This document shows, piece after piece, positions 25,338-31,379 of a stretch of 31,379 nt of DNA. A program made the translations under genes and the position numbers. The notes under the pieces are model-generated. The model was not told the DNA's origin. It searched no databases and worked only from the letters and a program-made list of their open reading frames with translations. Every line of letters starts with the position of its first letter. Position 1 is the first letter of the stretch. The stretch is from Marivita sp965656765. GTDB taxonomy: Bacteria > Pseudomonadota > Alphaproteobacteria > Rhodobacterales > Rhodobacteraceae. The stretch spans positions 1-31,379 of the forward strand of contig NZ_CBFHLV010000040.1 of the NCBI RefSeq assembly GCF_965656765.1, given 5' to 3'.

Positions 25338-25477
25338 CGGTTTGTACGGTTCTTGCGTACGAATCGTACGGCTTTGGTGGTGAAAACGGGGCTTTTGGCC
25401 CCGTTTTTGCGTTTTTGGCAGGTGTTGCGCGTGAATTGTACGGTTTGTACGTGGGAAGCGTACGGTTTGTACGGTTC
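25338..25477. repeat. Cluster of GTACG direct repeats flanking the gatB terminator
   Basis: GTACG occurs seven times within about 130 bp (starting at 25344, 25357, 25366, 25438, 25447, 25460 and 25469). The 15-mer CGGTTTGTACGGTTC is found twice, at 25338-25352 and 25463-25477, and its first 11 bases occur a third time at 25441-25451. Copies lie on both sides of the terminator. Confidence 0.75.
25383..25408 (+). terminator. Strong rho-independent terminator after gatB
   Basis: Perfect 10-bp arms AAAACGGGGC (25383-25392) and GCCCCGTTTT (25398-25407) around the loop TTTTG, running into a T-tract (25404-25408) with a second T5 at 25412-25416. The A and T ends would let it also terminate minus-strand transcripts. 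Confidence 0.85.
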
Positions 25478-25661
25478 AGTGCCTTTGCGCGACCATTGTG
25501 CAGTAGAGCGCGGTCGCGATCTGCGCGACAGTGTCTTTGTCGATCATGCCGAGGCACCCTGCCCCATAGGCAAGCGCGAGTCCGGCATAGGTGATGCGGT
25601 GGCACCACAGGGTGCAGAGCAACGACCGCAGGGTTAACTTCAGTTTCAGTATCAATGACAT
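25476..25661 (-). CDS. Small membrane protein, uncharacterised
   Basis: A 61-residue reading frame from the ATG at 25659-25661, preceded by GGAACC at suitable spacing; an ATG six codons earlier (25679) is an alternative. A basic N-terminal segment with Cys and Leu is followed by one hydrophobic span (ITYAGLALAYGAGCLGMI) and a second amphipathic stretch (VAQIATALYCTMVA). The pattern is that of small phage-holin-like or orphan membrane proteins. Its stop codon lies inside the GTACG repeat. No homolog can be checked here. Confidence 0.5.
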   Translation of the reverse strand: MSLILKLKLTLRSLLCTLWCHRITYAGLALAYGAGCLGMIDKDTVAQIATALYCTMVAQRH

Positions 25662-25803
25662 ATTTTTGGTTCCGTTCATCTTTGAGTTGCGAAACCAGCG
25701 CTGGTGAGGTCATGTTTGCCTGACCCCGCGCGCAATGCACCGACCGCAAAAATCGGAAGTTGTTGGGGTTTGTGTTTGTTCGTGGGGAAGTGTGGGGAAA
25801 CCG

Positions 25804-27522
25804 GTGTCGAGTTTTGGACTGCGCTTTGGCGCTTTGATTGCGCGGAAGCGGGAAGACAAAGGCTGGTCCTTTGCGGAACTGGCTGTCGCGGCCTATGGCG
25901 ATGATGGTCAGGGGGGTGAGAGCCGGAAATCCGATGTGCAGAAATTGGAGGTTGGTGGGTCAGCGAAACCCACCGCGCGGACGATCAAGCGGTATCGGGA
26001 TGCGCTTGGGCTGACGCAGTCCGAGATCGACGCGTGCCGCACAGCGGAAGAATTGCAGCTTGCGCAATACGCCGAAGCCTTGTTCGAGGTCATCAAAGGC
26101 GCTGTGGCACAGACGCAAGTGTCAGATGAGTTGGCCCACGAATTGACGGAGCGCTACGCCGCCGGGAACCCGGAGGATTTCGAAGGCGCGGTCAAGGGAT
26201 TGGTCCGGGCGCTGGAAATTGCGGCGAAGCAACCGACCTCGGGCAATCTGGATGCCGATGTGGATGCGATTATCGTCAAAGCGCGGGCGTATCGGGATGA
26301 CGGGCTGATGGAGGATGCTGCCCGCACCCTCGCGGAGGCGTTGGAGGCGGAAGAAGCCGAAGAAGAACGTCGCGCGGCGGGCATTGACGTGCTGATCCGG
26401 GAAGGGATCAATCAGGCGATCCTGATGCGAGATGTGGAAAAGGCGGCGGCGTTGGTGGTGCGGCAGGTCGAGCGTGAGGTTTCAGAGGCCTTCCCACGCT
26501 TGGCGAAATTAATGAAAGAAACCAACGCTTGGATCGATCGTGGTCGCGACAGGGGTTTGGCCTTCGACCTGGAAGTTGCAGTCAGGCTTTCCGACAGTCT
26601 GATCTCTCTCGCTAACGAACCGGACCATCGTGCGGCGACCCACGTAATACAAGGTATTGCACTGTCCACCCTCGGGCAACGCGAAAGCGGGACCGCGCGG
26701 TTGGAGGAGGCCGCGGCGGCCTATCGCACAGCTTTGGAAGATTACACGCGGGAGCGGGAGCCGATGAATTGGGCCATGACGCAGAACAATCTAGGTATTG
26801 CACTGTCCACCCTCGGGGAGCGCGAGAGCGGGACCGCGCGGTTGGAGGAGGCGGTGGCGGCCTATCGCGCGGCGCTGGAGGAATACACGCAGGAGCGAGT
26901 GCCTCTGGACTGGTCCACGACGCAGAACAATCTGGGCATTGCGCTGCGCACCCTAGGGGACCGCGAGAACGGGACCGCACGGTTGGAGGAGGCGGTGGTG
27001 GCTTATCGAGCCGCGTTGGAGGAATGCGACCGGAACAAGATGCCGCTCGTCTGGGCTGGACGACAGAGTAATCTGGGCACTGCGCTGTCCACCCTCGGGC
27101 AACGCGAAAGCGGGACCGCACGGTTGGAGGAGGCGATAAAGGCCTGCCGAGCGGCTTTAAAGGAATACACGCGGAAGCGGATGCCGATGCAATGGGCCAA
27201 GGTACAGAACAATCTGGGCATTGCGCTGTCCAATCTCGGGGAGCGCGAAAACGGGACCGCACGGTTGGAGGAGGCGGTGGCGGCCTACGCGTCCGCGTTG
27301 GAGGAATATTCGCGGGAGCGGGTGCCGTTGAACTGGGCCATGACGACGCAAAACCTTGGGTTGGTGTATGGAGCGCTGTTCGACAAGACGGGGGATCGAG
27401 CGCGGCTGGAGGAGGCCATCGCCTTGGTGCGGGCGGCGCGGGAGGTGTATGACGCCGCCGGGGCGTCGTTTTACATTGAGACATCGGATCGGATTTTGGC
27501 GCGGTTGGAGGGGAAGTTGTGA
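25804..27522 (+). CDS. HTH-like N-terminal domain fused to tandem TPR units
   Basis: About 572 residues from the GTG at 25804 (GGGGAAACCG just upstream); the frame is open 23 codons further back. Residues 3-70 resemble a Cro/XRE-type helix-turn-helix: FGALIARKREDKGWSFAEL, then SDVQKLEVGG and TARTIKRYRDALGL. A helical acidic linker follows (residues 75-280). The C-terminal half carries six TPR-like units of 47 residues at 26644-26784, 26785-26925, 26926-27066, 27067-27207, 27208-27348 and a degenerate one at 27349-27489. The consensus starts NNLGIALSTLG and contains TARLEEAVAAYRAALEEY. Units 1-5 are very similar also in DNA, suggesting recent duplication. It may be a regulator or scaffold that senses a partner through the TPR surface. 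Function unknown. Confidence 0.85.
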   Translation: MSSFGLRFGALIARKREDKGWSFAELAVAAYGDDGQGGESRKSDVQKLEVGGSAKPTARTIKRYRDALGLTQSEIDACRTAEELQLAQYAEALFEVIKGAVAQTQVSDELAHELTERYAAGNPEDFEGAVKGLVRALEIAAKQPTSGNLDADVDAIIVKARAYRDDGLMEDAARTLAEALEAEEAEEERRAAGIDVLIREGINQAILMRDVEKAAALVVRQVEREVSEAFPRLAKLMKETNAWIDRGRDRGLAFDLEVAVRLSDSLISLANEPDHRAATHVIQGIALSTLGQRESGTARLEEAAAAYRTALEDYTREREPMNWAMTQNNLGIALSTLGERESGTARLEEAVAAYRAALEEYTQERVPLDWSTTQNNLGIALRTLGDRENGTARLEEAVVAYRAALEECDRNKMPLVWAGRQSNLGTALSTLGQRESGTARLEEAIKACRAALKEYTRKRMPMQWAKVQNNLGIALSNLGERENGTARLEEAVAAYASALEEYSRERVPLNWAMTTQNLGLVYGALFDKTGDRARLEEAIALVRAAREVYDAAGASFYIETSDRILARLEGKL

Positions 27523-27568
27523 CCGGGATTGGTGCGTGAGACCCTGCACCTTACATCGCGTTGGGTTT

Positions 27569-27593
27569 GGTGGGCAGGACTGCCCACCCTACG
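27569..27593 (+). repeat. REP-like palindrome, copy 2
   Basis: GGTGGGCA (27569-27576), loop GGAC, TGCCCACC (27581-27588), then CTACG. It lies 47 bp after the TPR gene, in the same orientation as the copy at 25306-25328, so the two bracket a segment of about 2.3 kb. It could also act as a weak hairpin at the 3' end of the TPR gene. Confidence 0.65.
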
Positions 27594-27665
27594 GGGTGGC
27601 AATGGGGTGGTCTCGGCGCTTGGGCTTGGGTATGAGAGCGTCGGGTTTGATGTGAGGCGGCGTGC

Positions 27666-28091
27666 ATGTTTGAATACAAGGTGGTTCCGGCCCCGGTGAA
27701 GGGGGTCAAGGCCAAGGGCGTGAAGACCGCTGAGGCGCGGTTTGCGTTGGCGGTGGAGCAGGCGATCAATACGCTGGCGGCGGAGGGCTGGGAATATCAG
27801 CGCTCGGACGTGTTGCCATCAGAGGAGCGCGTGGGGCTGACCGGGTCGGCGACCAACTGGCGGACACTCATGGTGTTCCGCCGGGCGCTTGCCTTAACAG
27901 AGACCACAGAACCCGAAGAGGTCACATCGCCCGCGCGGGTCGAGCCTGTTTTGAGCGCAGCGCCAGCCGTGGCGGCCGCTGTGCCCGAAGGTGACAGTTT
28001 GGCCGAGGCTGATATGGCTCCGACGACCGAGCAAGAACCAGTCGCCGACACCGAATTTGAGGAAGGCAGCGAGGAAACGCGGCCAGCCTAG
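27666..28091 (+). CDS. DUF4177 domain protein
   Basis: 141 residues. The N-terminal 75 residues match the DUF4177 pattern: MFEYKVVPAPVKG, then INTLAAEGWEYQRSDVLPSEER and ending MVFRR. The tail (80-141) is low-complexity, rich in Glu, Pro, Ala and Val, probably disordered. DUF4177 proteins are small cytoplasmic proteins of unknown function; no membrane segment is seen. Convergent with bolA, 28 bp apart. Confidence 0.85.
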   Translation: MFEYKVVPAPVKGVKAKGVKTAEARFALAVEQAINTLAAEGWEYQRSDVLPSEERVGLTGSATNWRTLMVFRRALALTETTEPEEVTSPARVEPVLSAAPAVAAAVPEGDSLAEADMAPTTEQEPVADTEFEEGSEETRPA

Positions 28092-28119
28092 TCACGTATG
28101 GTGCGCCAATTTCCGCATC

Positions 28120-28377
28120 CTATGTATCAAGGTCCATCGACAGAGCGTGAATCGCAGAAACAAGCTCTGGACCCAGAGCTTTGTGCACCATGCGGTGGCG
28201 TGCGATGCGGGATTGGCCTGCAAAGGCGTCAGAGCGGATGATTACGTGAAAATGGCTCTCGCCGCCCTCTTGAAAGCCGGAATGACCGCGATGCGCCTCG
28301 CTGTCATCCCGCACGGTAAGCTCTCGCGGGGCCAGTCCGTCGCGCAGTCGTGTCTCGATCTGTTCAGTTCGGGTCAT
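28120..28377 (-). CDS. BolA family protein
   Basis: 85 residues, the usual size of a BolA/YrbA-type protein. Conserved features include the DDSEAHRGH segment (residues about 24-32), the FHVIIRSDAF beta-strand region (43-52) with the helix-turn-helix-like SRIARHRMVHKAL (56-68), and a C-terminal HALSMDLDT. BolA proteins bind glutaredoxins and [2Fe-2S] clusters and act in iron homeostasis and stress. Divergent from the J-domain gene, with a 74-bp gap that must hold both promoters. Whether it is the BolA or the IbaG subtype cannot be decided. Confidence 0.9.
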   Translation of the reverse strand: MTRTEQIETRLRDGLAPRELTVRDDSEAHRGHSGFQEGGESHFHVIIRSDAFAGQSRIARHRMVHKALGPELVSAIHALSMDLDT

Positions 28378-28451
28378 TTTTTCACCTTCAACACCTTACC
28401 TCTGTCGCGTTTTGGTCTAGAGTGTTGCCTCCGAGTCGAAAAGGGCAGGTT

Positions 28452-29084
28452 ATGAGCAAATCAGATCCATTCGGTTTCGATATGTCGATCAAATCGGCAA
28501 AGAAGAAGAACCCCCGCGGCCGACGGGGGATGTCAGGTGCGTCCGAAACTTCGGTGCGGATCTGTGACCATGAGGGCTGTGAAGAGGCCGGGAAGTTCCG
28601 CGCGCCGAAAGCGCCGGATGTACTCGATGATTTCTTTTGGTTCTGCCAAGAGCACGTTCGCGAGTACAACAACAGGTGGAACTTCTTCGACGGCAAGACC
28701 GAAGCCGAGATGAATGCGCAGGAAAGCTCGGACAAGGTCTGGGAACGGCGCACCAAAGACTGGCGTGACCCCGAGGCCAAGGCCTGGGCGCGACTGGGTA
28801 TCGAAGACCCGCATCAGGTGCTGGGCAACAACGCCACGCGCAATCCGGGCAAGAACGGCAGTTCGACGGGTCATACCAAGCGTCTGCCACCGACCGAGCG
28901 GCGCGCGATCGAGATCCTTGAAGCCAAGGACACGTGGACCAAGGCGGAGGTGCGCAAATCTTACAAGGCGCTGATCAAGGTCTTGCACCCGGACATGAAC
29001 GGCGGTGACCGCTCCCAGGAAGAGCAGTTGCAGCTCGTGGTCTGGGCCTGGGATCAGGTTAAGGACAGCCGCAACTTTAAATAA
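28452..29084 (+). CDS. J-domain (DnaJ-like) protein
   Basis: 210 residues. The C-terminal 65 residues form a J domain with the diagnostic HPD in VLHPDMNGGD and helices AEVRKSYKALIK and QLQLVVWAWDQVKDS, expected to stimulate an Hsp70 (DnaK) ATPase. The N-terminus is basic, and residues 38-43 and the later CQEHV contain Cys and His (CDHEGCEE) that might bind a metal. The ATG at 28452 is chosen by AGG spacing; the frame is open 34 codons earlier. There is no transmembrane span or zinc-finger G/F region as in true DnaJ, so it is a specialised co-chaperone. Divergent from bolA. Confidence 0.9.
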   Translation: MSKSDPFGFDMSIKSAKKKNPRGRRGMSGASETSVRICDHEGCEEAGKFRAPKAPDVLDDFFWFCQEHVREYNNRWNFFDGKTEAEMNAQESSDKVWERRTKDWRDPEAKAWARLGIEDPHQVLGNNATRNPGKNGSSTGHTKRLPPTERRAIEILEAKDTWTKAEVRKSYKALIKVLHPDMNGGDRSQEEQLQLVVWAWDQVKDSRNFK

Positions 29085-29114
29085 TGCAGGGGTGAACCCG
29101 CAGCGTATCAATCA

Positions 29115-29139
29115 GGGCCGCCAATGCGCGGCCCTTTTT
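29115..29139 (+). terminator. Rho-independent terminator after the J-domain gene
   Basis: Arms GGGCCGC (29115-29121) and GCGGCCC (29128-29134), 6-nt loop, followed by five T residues (29135-29139). It lies 30 bp after the stop codon. Confidence 0.85.
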
Positions 29140-29238
29140 CGTTTGAGGACGGACGGCAAAGGTCGCTGGTTTGTTTATAAAAAAGCAGCGAACAGCGTTC
29201 CGCCCCCTGCTTCTTCTTTTTCCAAATATGCTCTCGGA

Positions 29239-29260
29239 CCGACAGACCCGGAGCTGTCGG
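29239..29260 (-). terminator. Hairpin after the aminotransferase gene, weak terminator candidate
   Basis: CCGACAG (29239-29245) and CTGTCGG (29254-29260) form a 7-bp stem with an 8-nt loop just beyond the minus-strand aminotransferase stop codon (29266). No T-run follows on the minus strand, so function is uncertain. Confidence 0.4.
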
Positions 29261-29265
29261 CCTGA

Positions 29266-30390
29266 TTAAAGCACCTCGTCCAGAACCCGTTTGAGCCGCG
29301 CTACCGTGCCATCGACATCGTAAAGCTTGTCGAGGCCGAAAAGCCCAAGACGGAAGGTTGAAAACTCGGGCGGCTCATCGCATTGCAGCGGTACACCGGC
29401 CGCGATCTGCATGCCGCGCGCGGCGAATGCGCGGCCGGACTGGATTTCCGGATCTTGCGTATAGCTGACAACGACCCCCGGCGCACCAAAGCCGTCTGCT
29501 GCCACAGACGTTATGCCCTTCTCTGCGAGGAGCGCACGCACGCGCGCGCCAAGCGCCCATTGCGCCTCTTTCAGCTTATCAAATCCATAATCGCGGGTTT
29601 CCAGCATGGTGTCCCGGAAAGCCTTGAGCCCGTCGGTTGGCATCGTGGCATGATACGCATGGCCGCCATTTTCATAGGCCATCATGATCTGGTGCCATTT
29701 CTTGAGATCAGTCGCAAAGCTGTTGGAGGTGGTTTCCTCCATGCGGGCGACAGCACGATCCGACAGCATCACAAGCCCAGCGCTGGGTGTGGCTGACCAG
29801 CCCTTCTGCGGCGCAGAAATCAGGACATCGACGCCAGTGGCTTTCATGTCGACCCAGGCACAGCCCGATGCGATGCAATCAAGAACCATCAACGCACCGA
29901 CCTCATGCGCTGCGGCCGCCAATGCTGCCACGTAATCGTCTGGCAGAATGATCCCCGCGCTGGTTTCTACATGCGGCGCAAACACAATGTCGGGTTTTTC
30001 CTCACGGATGCGGGCGGTGACATCTTCGATGGGGGCCGGTGCAAAGGGGGCAAGCGACTCGTTCCCAGTCTGGCGTGCTTTCATCACAACCGTGTCGCCG
30101 CCAAACTGACCCGCATCGAAAATTTGGGTCCAGCGGTATGAGAACCAACCGTTGCGCACGATCAGGGTCTTTGCGCCCTGCCCGAACTGGCGCGCGACGG
30201 CTTCCATCCCGTAGCTGCCACCGCCAGGCACCAGCACCACAGCATCGGCATTATACACCTCTTTGAGCATACCCGAGATGTCGGTCATCACTGTCTGGAA
30301 CGTCTTGGACATGTGGTTGAGAGAACGGTCGGTAAACACGACCGAGAATTCTTCGAGACCCGTGGGGTCAACTGTATCGAGCAAAGCCAT
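29266..30390 (-). CDS. Class V PLP aminotransferase (alanine/serine-glyoxylate type)
   Basis: 374 residues from an ATG preceded by AGGAG at 8 nt; the frame is open 24 codons earlier. The pyridoxal-phosphate lysine is Lys196 in ISAPQKGWSATPSAG, the cofactor Asp is in LMVLDCIASGCAW (about 168-180), and the cofactor-phosphate loop includes PGGGSYGMEAVARQ (55-68). Proteins of this group transfer an amino group from alanine or serine to glyoxylate or pyruvate. It follows two Lrp/AsnC regulators on the same strand, 96 bp downstream, so amino-acid-responsive control is likely. Exact donor and acceptor are not determined. Confidence 0.93.
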   Translation of the reverse strand: MALLDTVDPTGLEEFSVVFTDRSLNHMSKTFQTVMTDISGMLKEVYNADAVVLVPGGGSYGMEAVARQFGQGAKTLIVRNGWFSYRWTQIFDAGQFGGDTVVMKARQTGNESLAPFAPAPIEDVTARIREEKPDIVFAPHVETSAGIILPDDYVAALAAAAHEVGALMVLDCIASGCAWVDMKATGVDVLISAPQKGWSATPSAGLVMLSDRAVARMEETTSNSFATDLKKWHQIMMAYENGGHAYHATMPTDGLKAFRDTMLETRDYGFDKLKEAQWALGARVRALLAEKGITSVAADGFGAPGVVVSYTQDPEIQSGRAFAARGMQIAAGVPLQCDEPPEFSTFRLGLFGLDKLYDVDGTVARLKRVLDEVL

Positions 30391-30486
30391 GATGCATCTC
30401 CTGTGGTTGGCCCAGAGATAGCCCGGTTTCGTGCCTCGGGGCAAACGAGTCGCGCAGGCCACTTGCGCGAACAGGCATCTGCCGAC

Positions 30487-30945
30487 CTACCCGATGGGCC
30501 CCGGCAGCCGTTCTTCAGACAAAAGCACGTTCGCATCGATGTTGCCGACACCGGGCAACGTCATGATCCGGCGACGCAAAACACGTTCAAAATCAGCGAT
30601 GTCCCGGGCGATAACGCGGAGGCGGTAGTCATATAGGCCCAGCACGTGTTCGACGGTTTGCACCTCGGGGATGGCCGTGACGGCACGCTCAAAGTCTTCG
30701 AGGCTGACACGCCCTTTGGTCGCAAGTTTCACACCCAGAAAAACGGTCACACCGAACCCAAGTGCCTGTGCGTCCATCTCAAGTCGTTGGCCCCGAAACA
30801 CTCCAGCCTCTCGAAGCCGCTTGAGGCGGCGCCATGCAGCAGGCTGACTGAGGCCCAATTGCCGCCCTAGGGCACCCGCGCTGATCAACGCGTCGGCGGC
30901 AACAGCGCGGATCATCGCGCGATCAGTGTCGTCAAGGTCGATCAC
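30487..30945 (-). CDS. Lrp/AsnC-family transcriptional regulator
   Basis: 152 residues, starting with GTG inside a GTGA overlap with the stop of the next regulator upstream. An N-terminal winged helix (residues about 5-55, ALGRQLGLSQPAAWRRLKRLREAG) is followed by the RAM ligand-binding domain (about 62-145) with VQTVEHVLGLYDYRLRVIA. Such proteins form octamers that respond to amino acids. Its overlap with the second regulator suggests that the two are made together and may form mixed oligomers. Likely target is the downstream aminotransferase gene. Confidence 0.95.
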   Translation of the reverse strand: MIDLDDTDRAMIRAVAADALISAGALGRQLGLSQPAAWRRLKRLREAGVFRGQRLEMDAQALGFGVTVFLGVKLATKGRVSLEDFERAVTAIPEVQTVEHVLGLYDYRLRVIARDIADFERVLRRRIMTLPGVGNIDANVLLSEERLPGPIG

Positions 30946-31379
30946 AAGGGCAACGTTTCGTCGAATTTCACGCGCGCGACGTGCATTAGGGCTTCGATGT
31001 CCGCGATATGGGGTAGGGTCAGTAGCCTGTCACGGTAGAGCTGCTGGTAGTGCGGCATGTCGCGGGCAATCACCGATAGGCGCGCATCGACTTGCCCCAG
31101 AAAGGTCTGCGCTTCGATCACTTCGGGCACTTCACGCGCAGCGGCGAGGAATTCATCAAAGGCACGTGGCTGCGTTTTGTCCAGCGTGACGCGCAGGCTG
31201 ACTTCGACTGTATAGCCCAAAGCCGGCCAGTTGATCACCGTGCGCACCGCCCGGATCACGCCAGCATCCTGCATCTTGTCGATCCGACGGGCCAGCGTTG
31301 TGGGTGTGACCCCTGCCCGGTCCGCCAGATCTGCCGTCGGAAGATCGGGGGCCGCCTGAAACTGGCGCAGGATTCGGAG
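30942..31379 (-). CDS. Lrp/AsnC-family transcriptional regulator, N-terminus outside window
   Basis: At least 145 residues are visible; the frame is open to the right edge, so the true start is outside. The visible part begins within the winged helix (LRQFQAAPDLPTADLADRAG, then TTLARRIDKMQDAGV) and includes the full RAM domain (VIEAQTFLGQVDARLSVIA). It is clearly related to the neighbouring regulator but diverged. Its stop overlaps the GTG start of that gene by 4 nt. Confidence 0.93.
   Translation of the reverse strand, partial: LRILRQFQAAPDLPTADLADRAGVTPTTLARRIDKMQDAGVIRAVRTVINWPALGYTVEVSLRVTLDKTQPRAFDEFLAAAREVPEVIEAQTFLGQVDARLSVIARDMPHYQQLYRDRLLTLPHIADIEALMHVARVKFDETLPL

Noticed and set aside
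26644..27489. Regularly spaced repeats considered as a CRISPR array
   Set aside because: The 141-nt period is in frame, codes for TPR units and has no spacer diversity of array type.

Overview
The window looks like the chromosome of a marine-type alphaproteobacterium of the Rhodobacteraceae (Roseobacter group). Reasons: GC-rich DNA with short intergenic gaps; the malate synthase G, gatB, DUF4177, BolA and J-domain gene types typical of that group; a CUT1 importer paired with a SorC regulator; and REP-like palindromes ending in CTACG. This is a judgement from gene content and was not computed.

Left third (1-11800): one coherent catabolic locus. On the minus strand, reading leftward from about 5863, are a Tat-exported solute-binding protein, two membrane permeases, the ATPase (together a CUT1 sugar/polyol ABC importer), a PfkB sugar kinase and a HAD phosphatase-like gene cut by the window edge. 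Divergently, from 6081, runs a tightly overlapping plus-strand operon: a COG4091 oxidoreductase with a SAF domain (the family of the Brucella DXR-like enzyme DRL), the E1-alpha, E1-beta and E2 parts of an acetoin-dehydrogenase-like complex, and a SorC-family regulator. The shared promoter region is dense in TGAAC/GTTCA half-sites. Chemically the set fits import and phosphorylation of a 1-deoxy- or 2-C-methyl-branched sugar or polyol (such as 2-C-methylerythritol or 1-deoxyxylulose), conversion of methylerythritol phosphate to deoxyxylulose phosphate by the DRL-like enzyme, and thiamine-dependent oxidative cleavage of that acyloin to acetyl-CoA plus glyceraldehyde 3-phosphate. This is my hypothesis and the main discovery candidate.

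Middle (11939-23679): two adjacent plus-strand genes of unknown function; an intergenic stretch with nested complementary segments; tRNA-Arg(CCG) on the minus strand; glcB (malate synthase G) on the minus strand, with a perfect 23-bp inverted repeat upstream; a photolyase/cryptochrome gene translationally coupled to a 49-codon DUF2256 gene; pepN; a PlsC-like acyltransferase; a convergent secreted lytic transglycosylase; and an unknown 400-residue protein.

Right part (23764-31379): gatB with a strong terminator; a probable accessory segment bounded by two REP-like palindromes, holding a small membrane protein and a protein with an HTH-like N-terminus and six 47-residue TPR units; a DUF4177 gene; bolA divergent from a J-domain gene; and a minus-strand group of two overlapping Lrp/AsnC regulators followed by a class V aminotransferase. 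No insertion sequence, integrase, CRISPR array or rRNA was seen.
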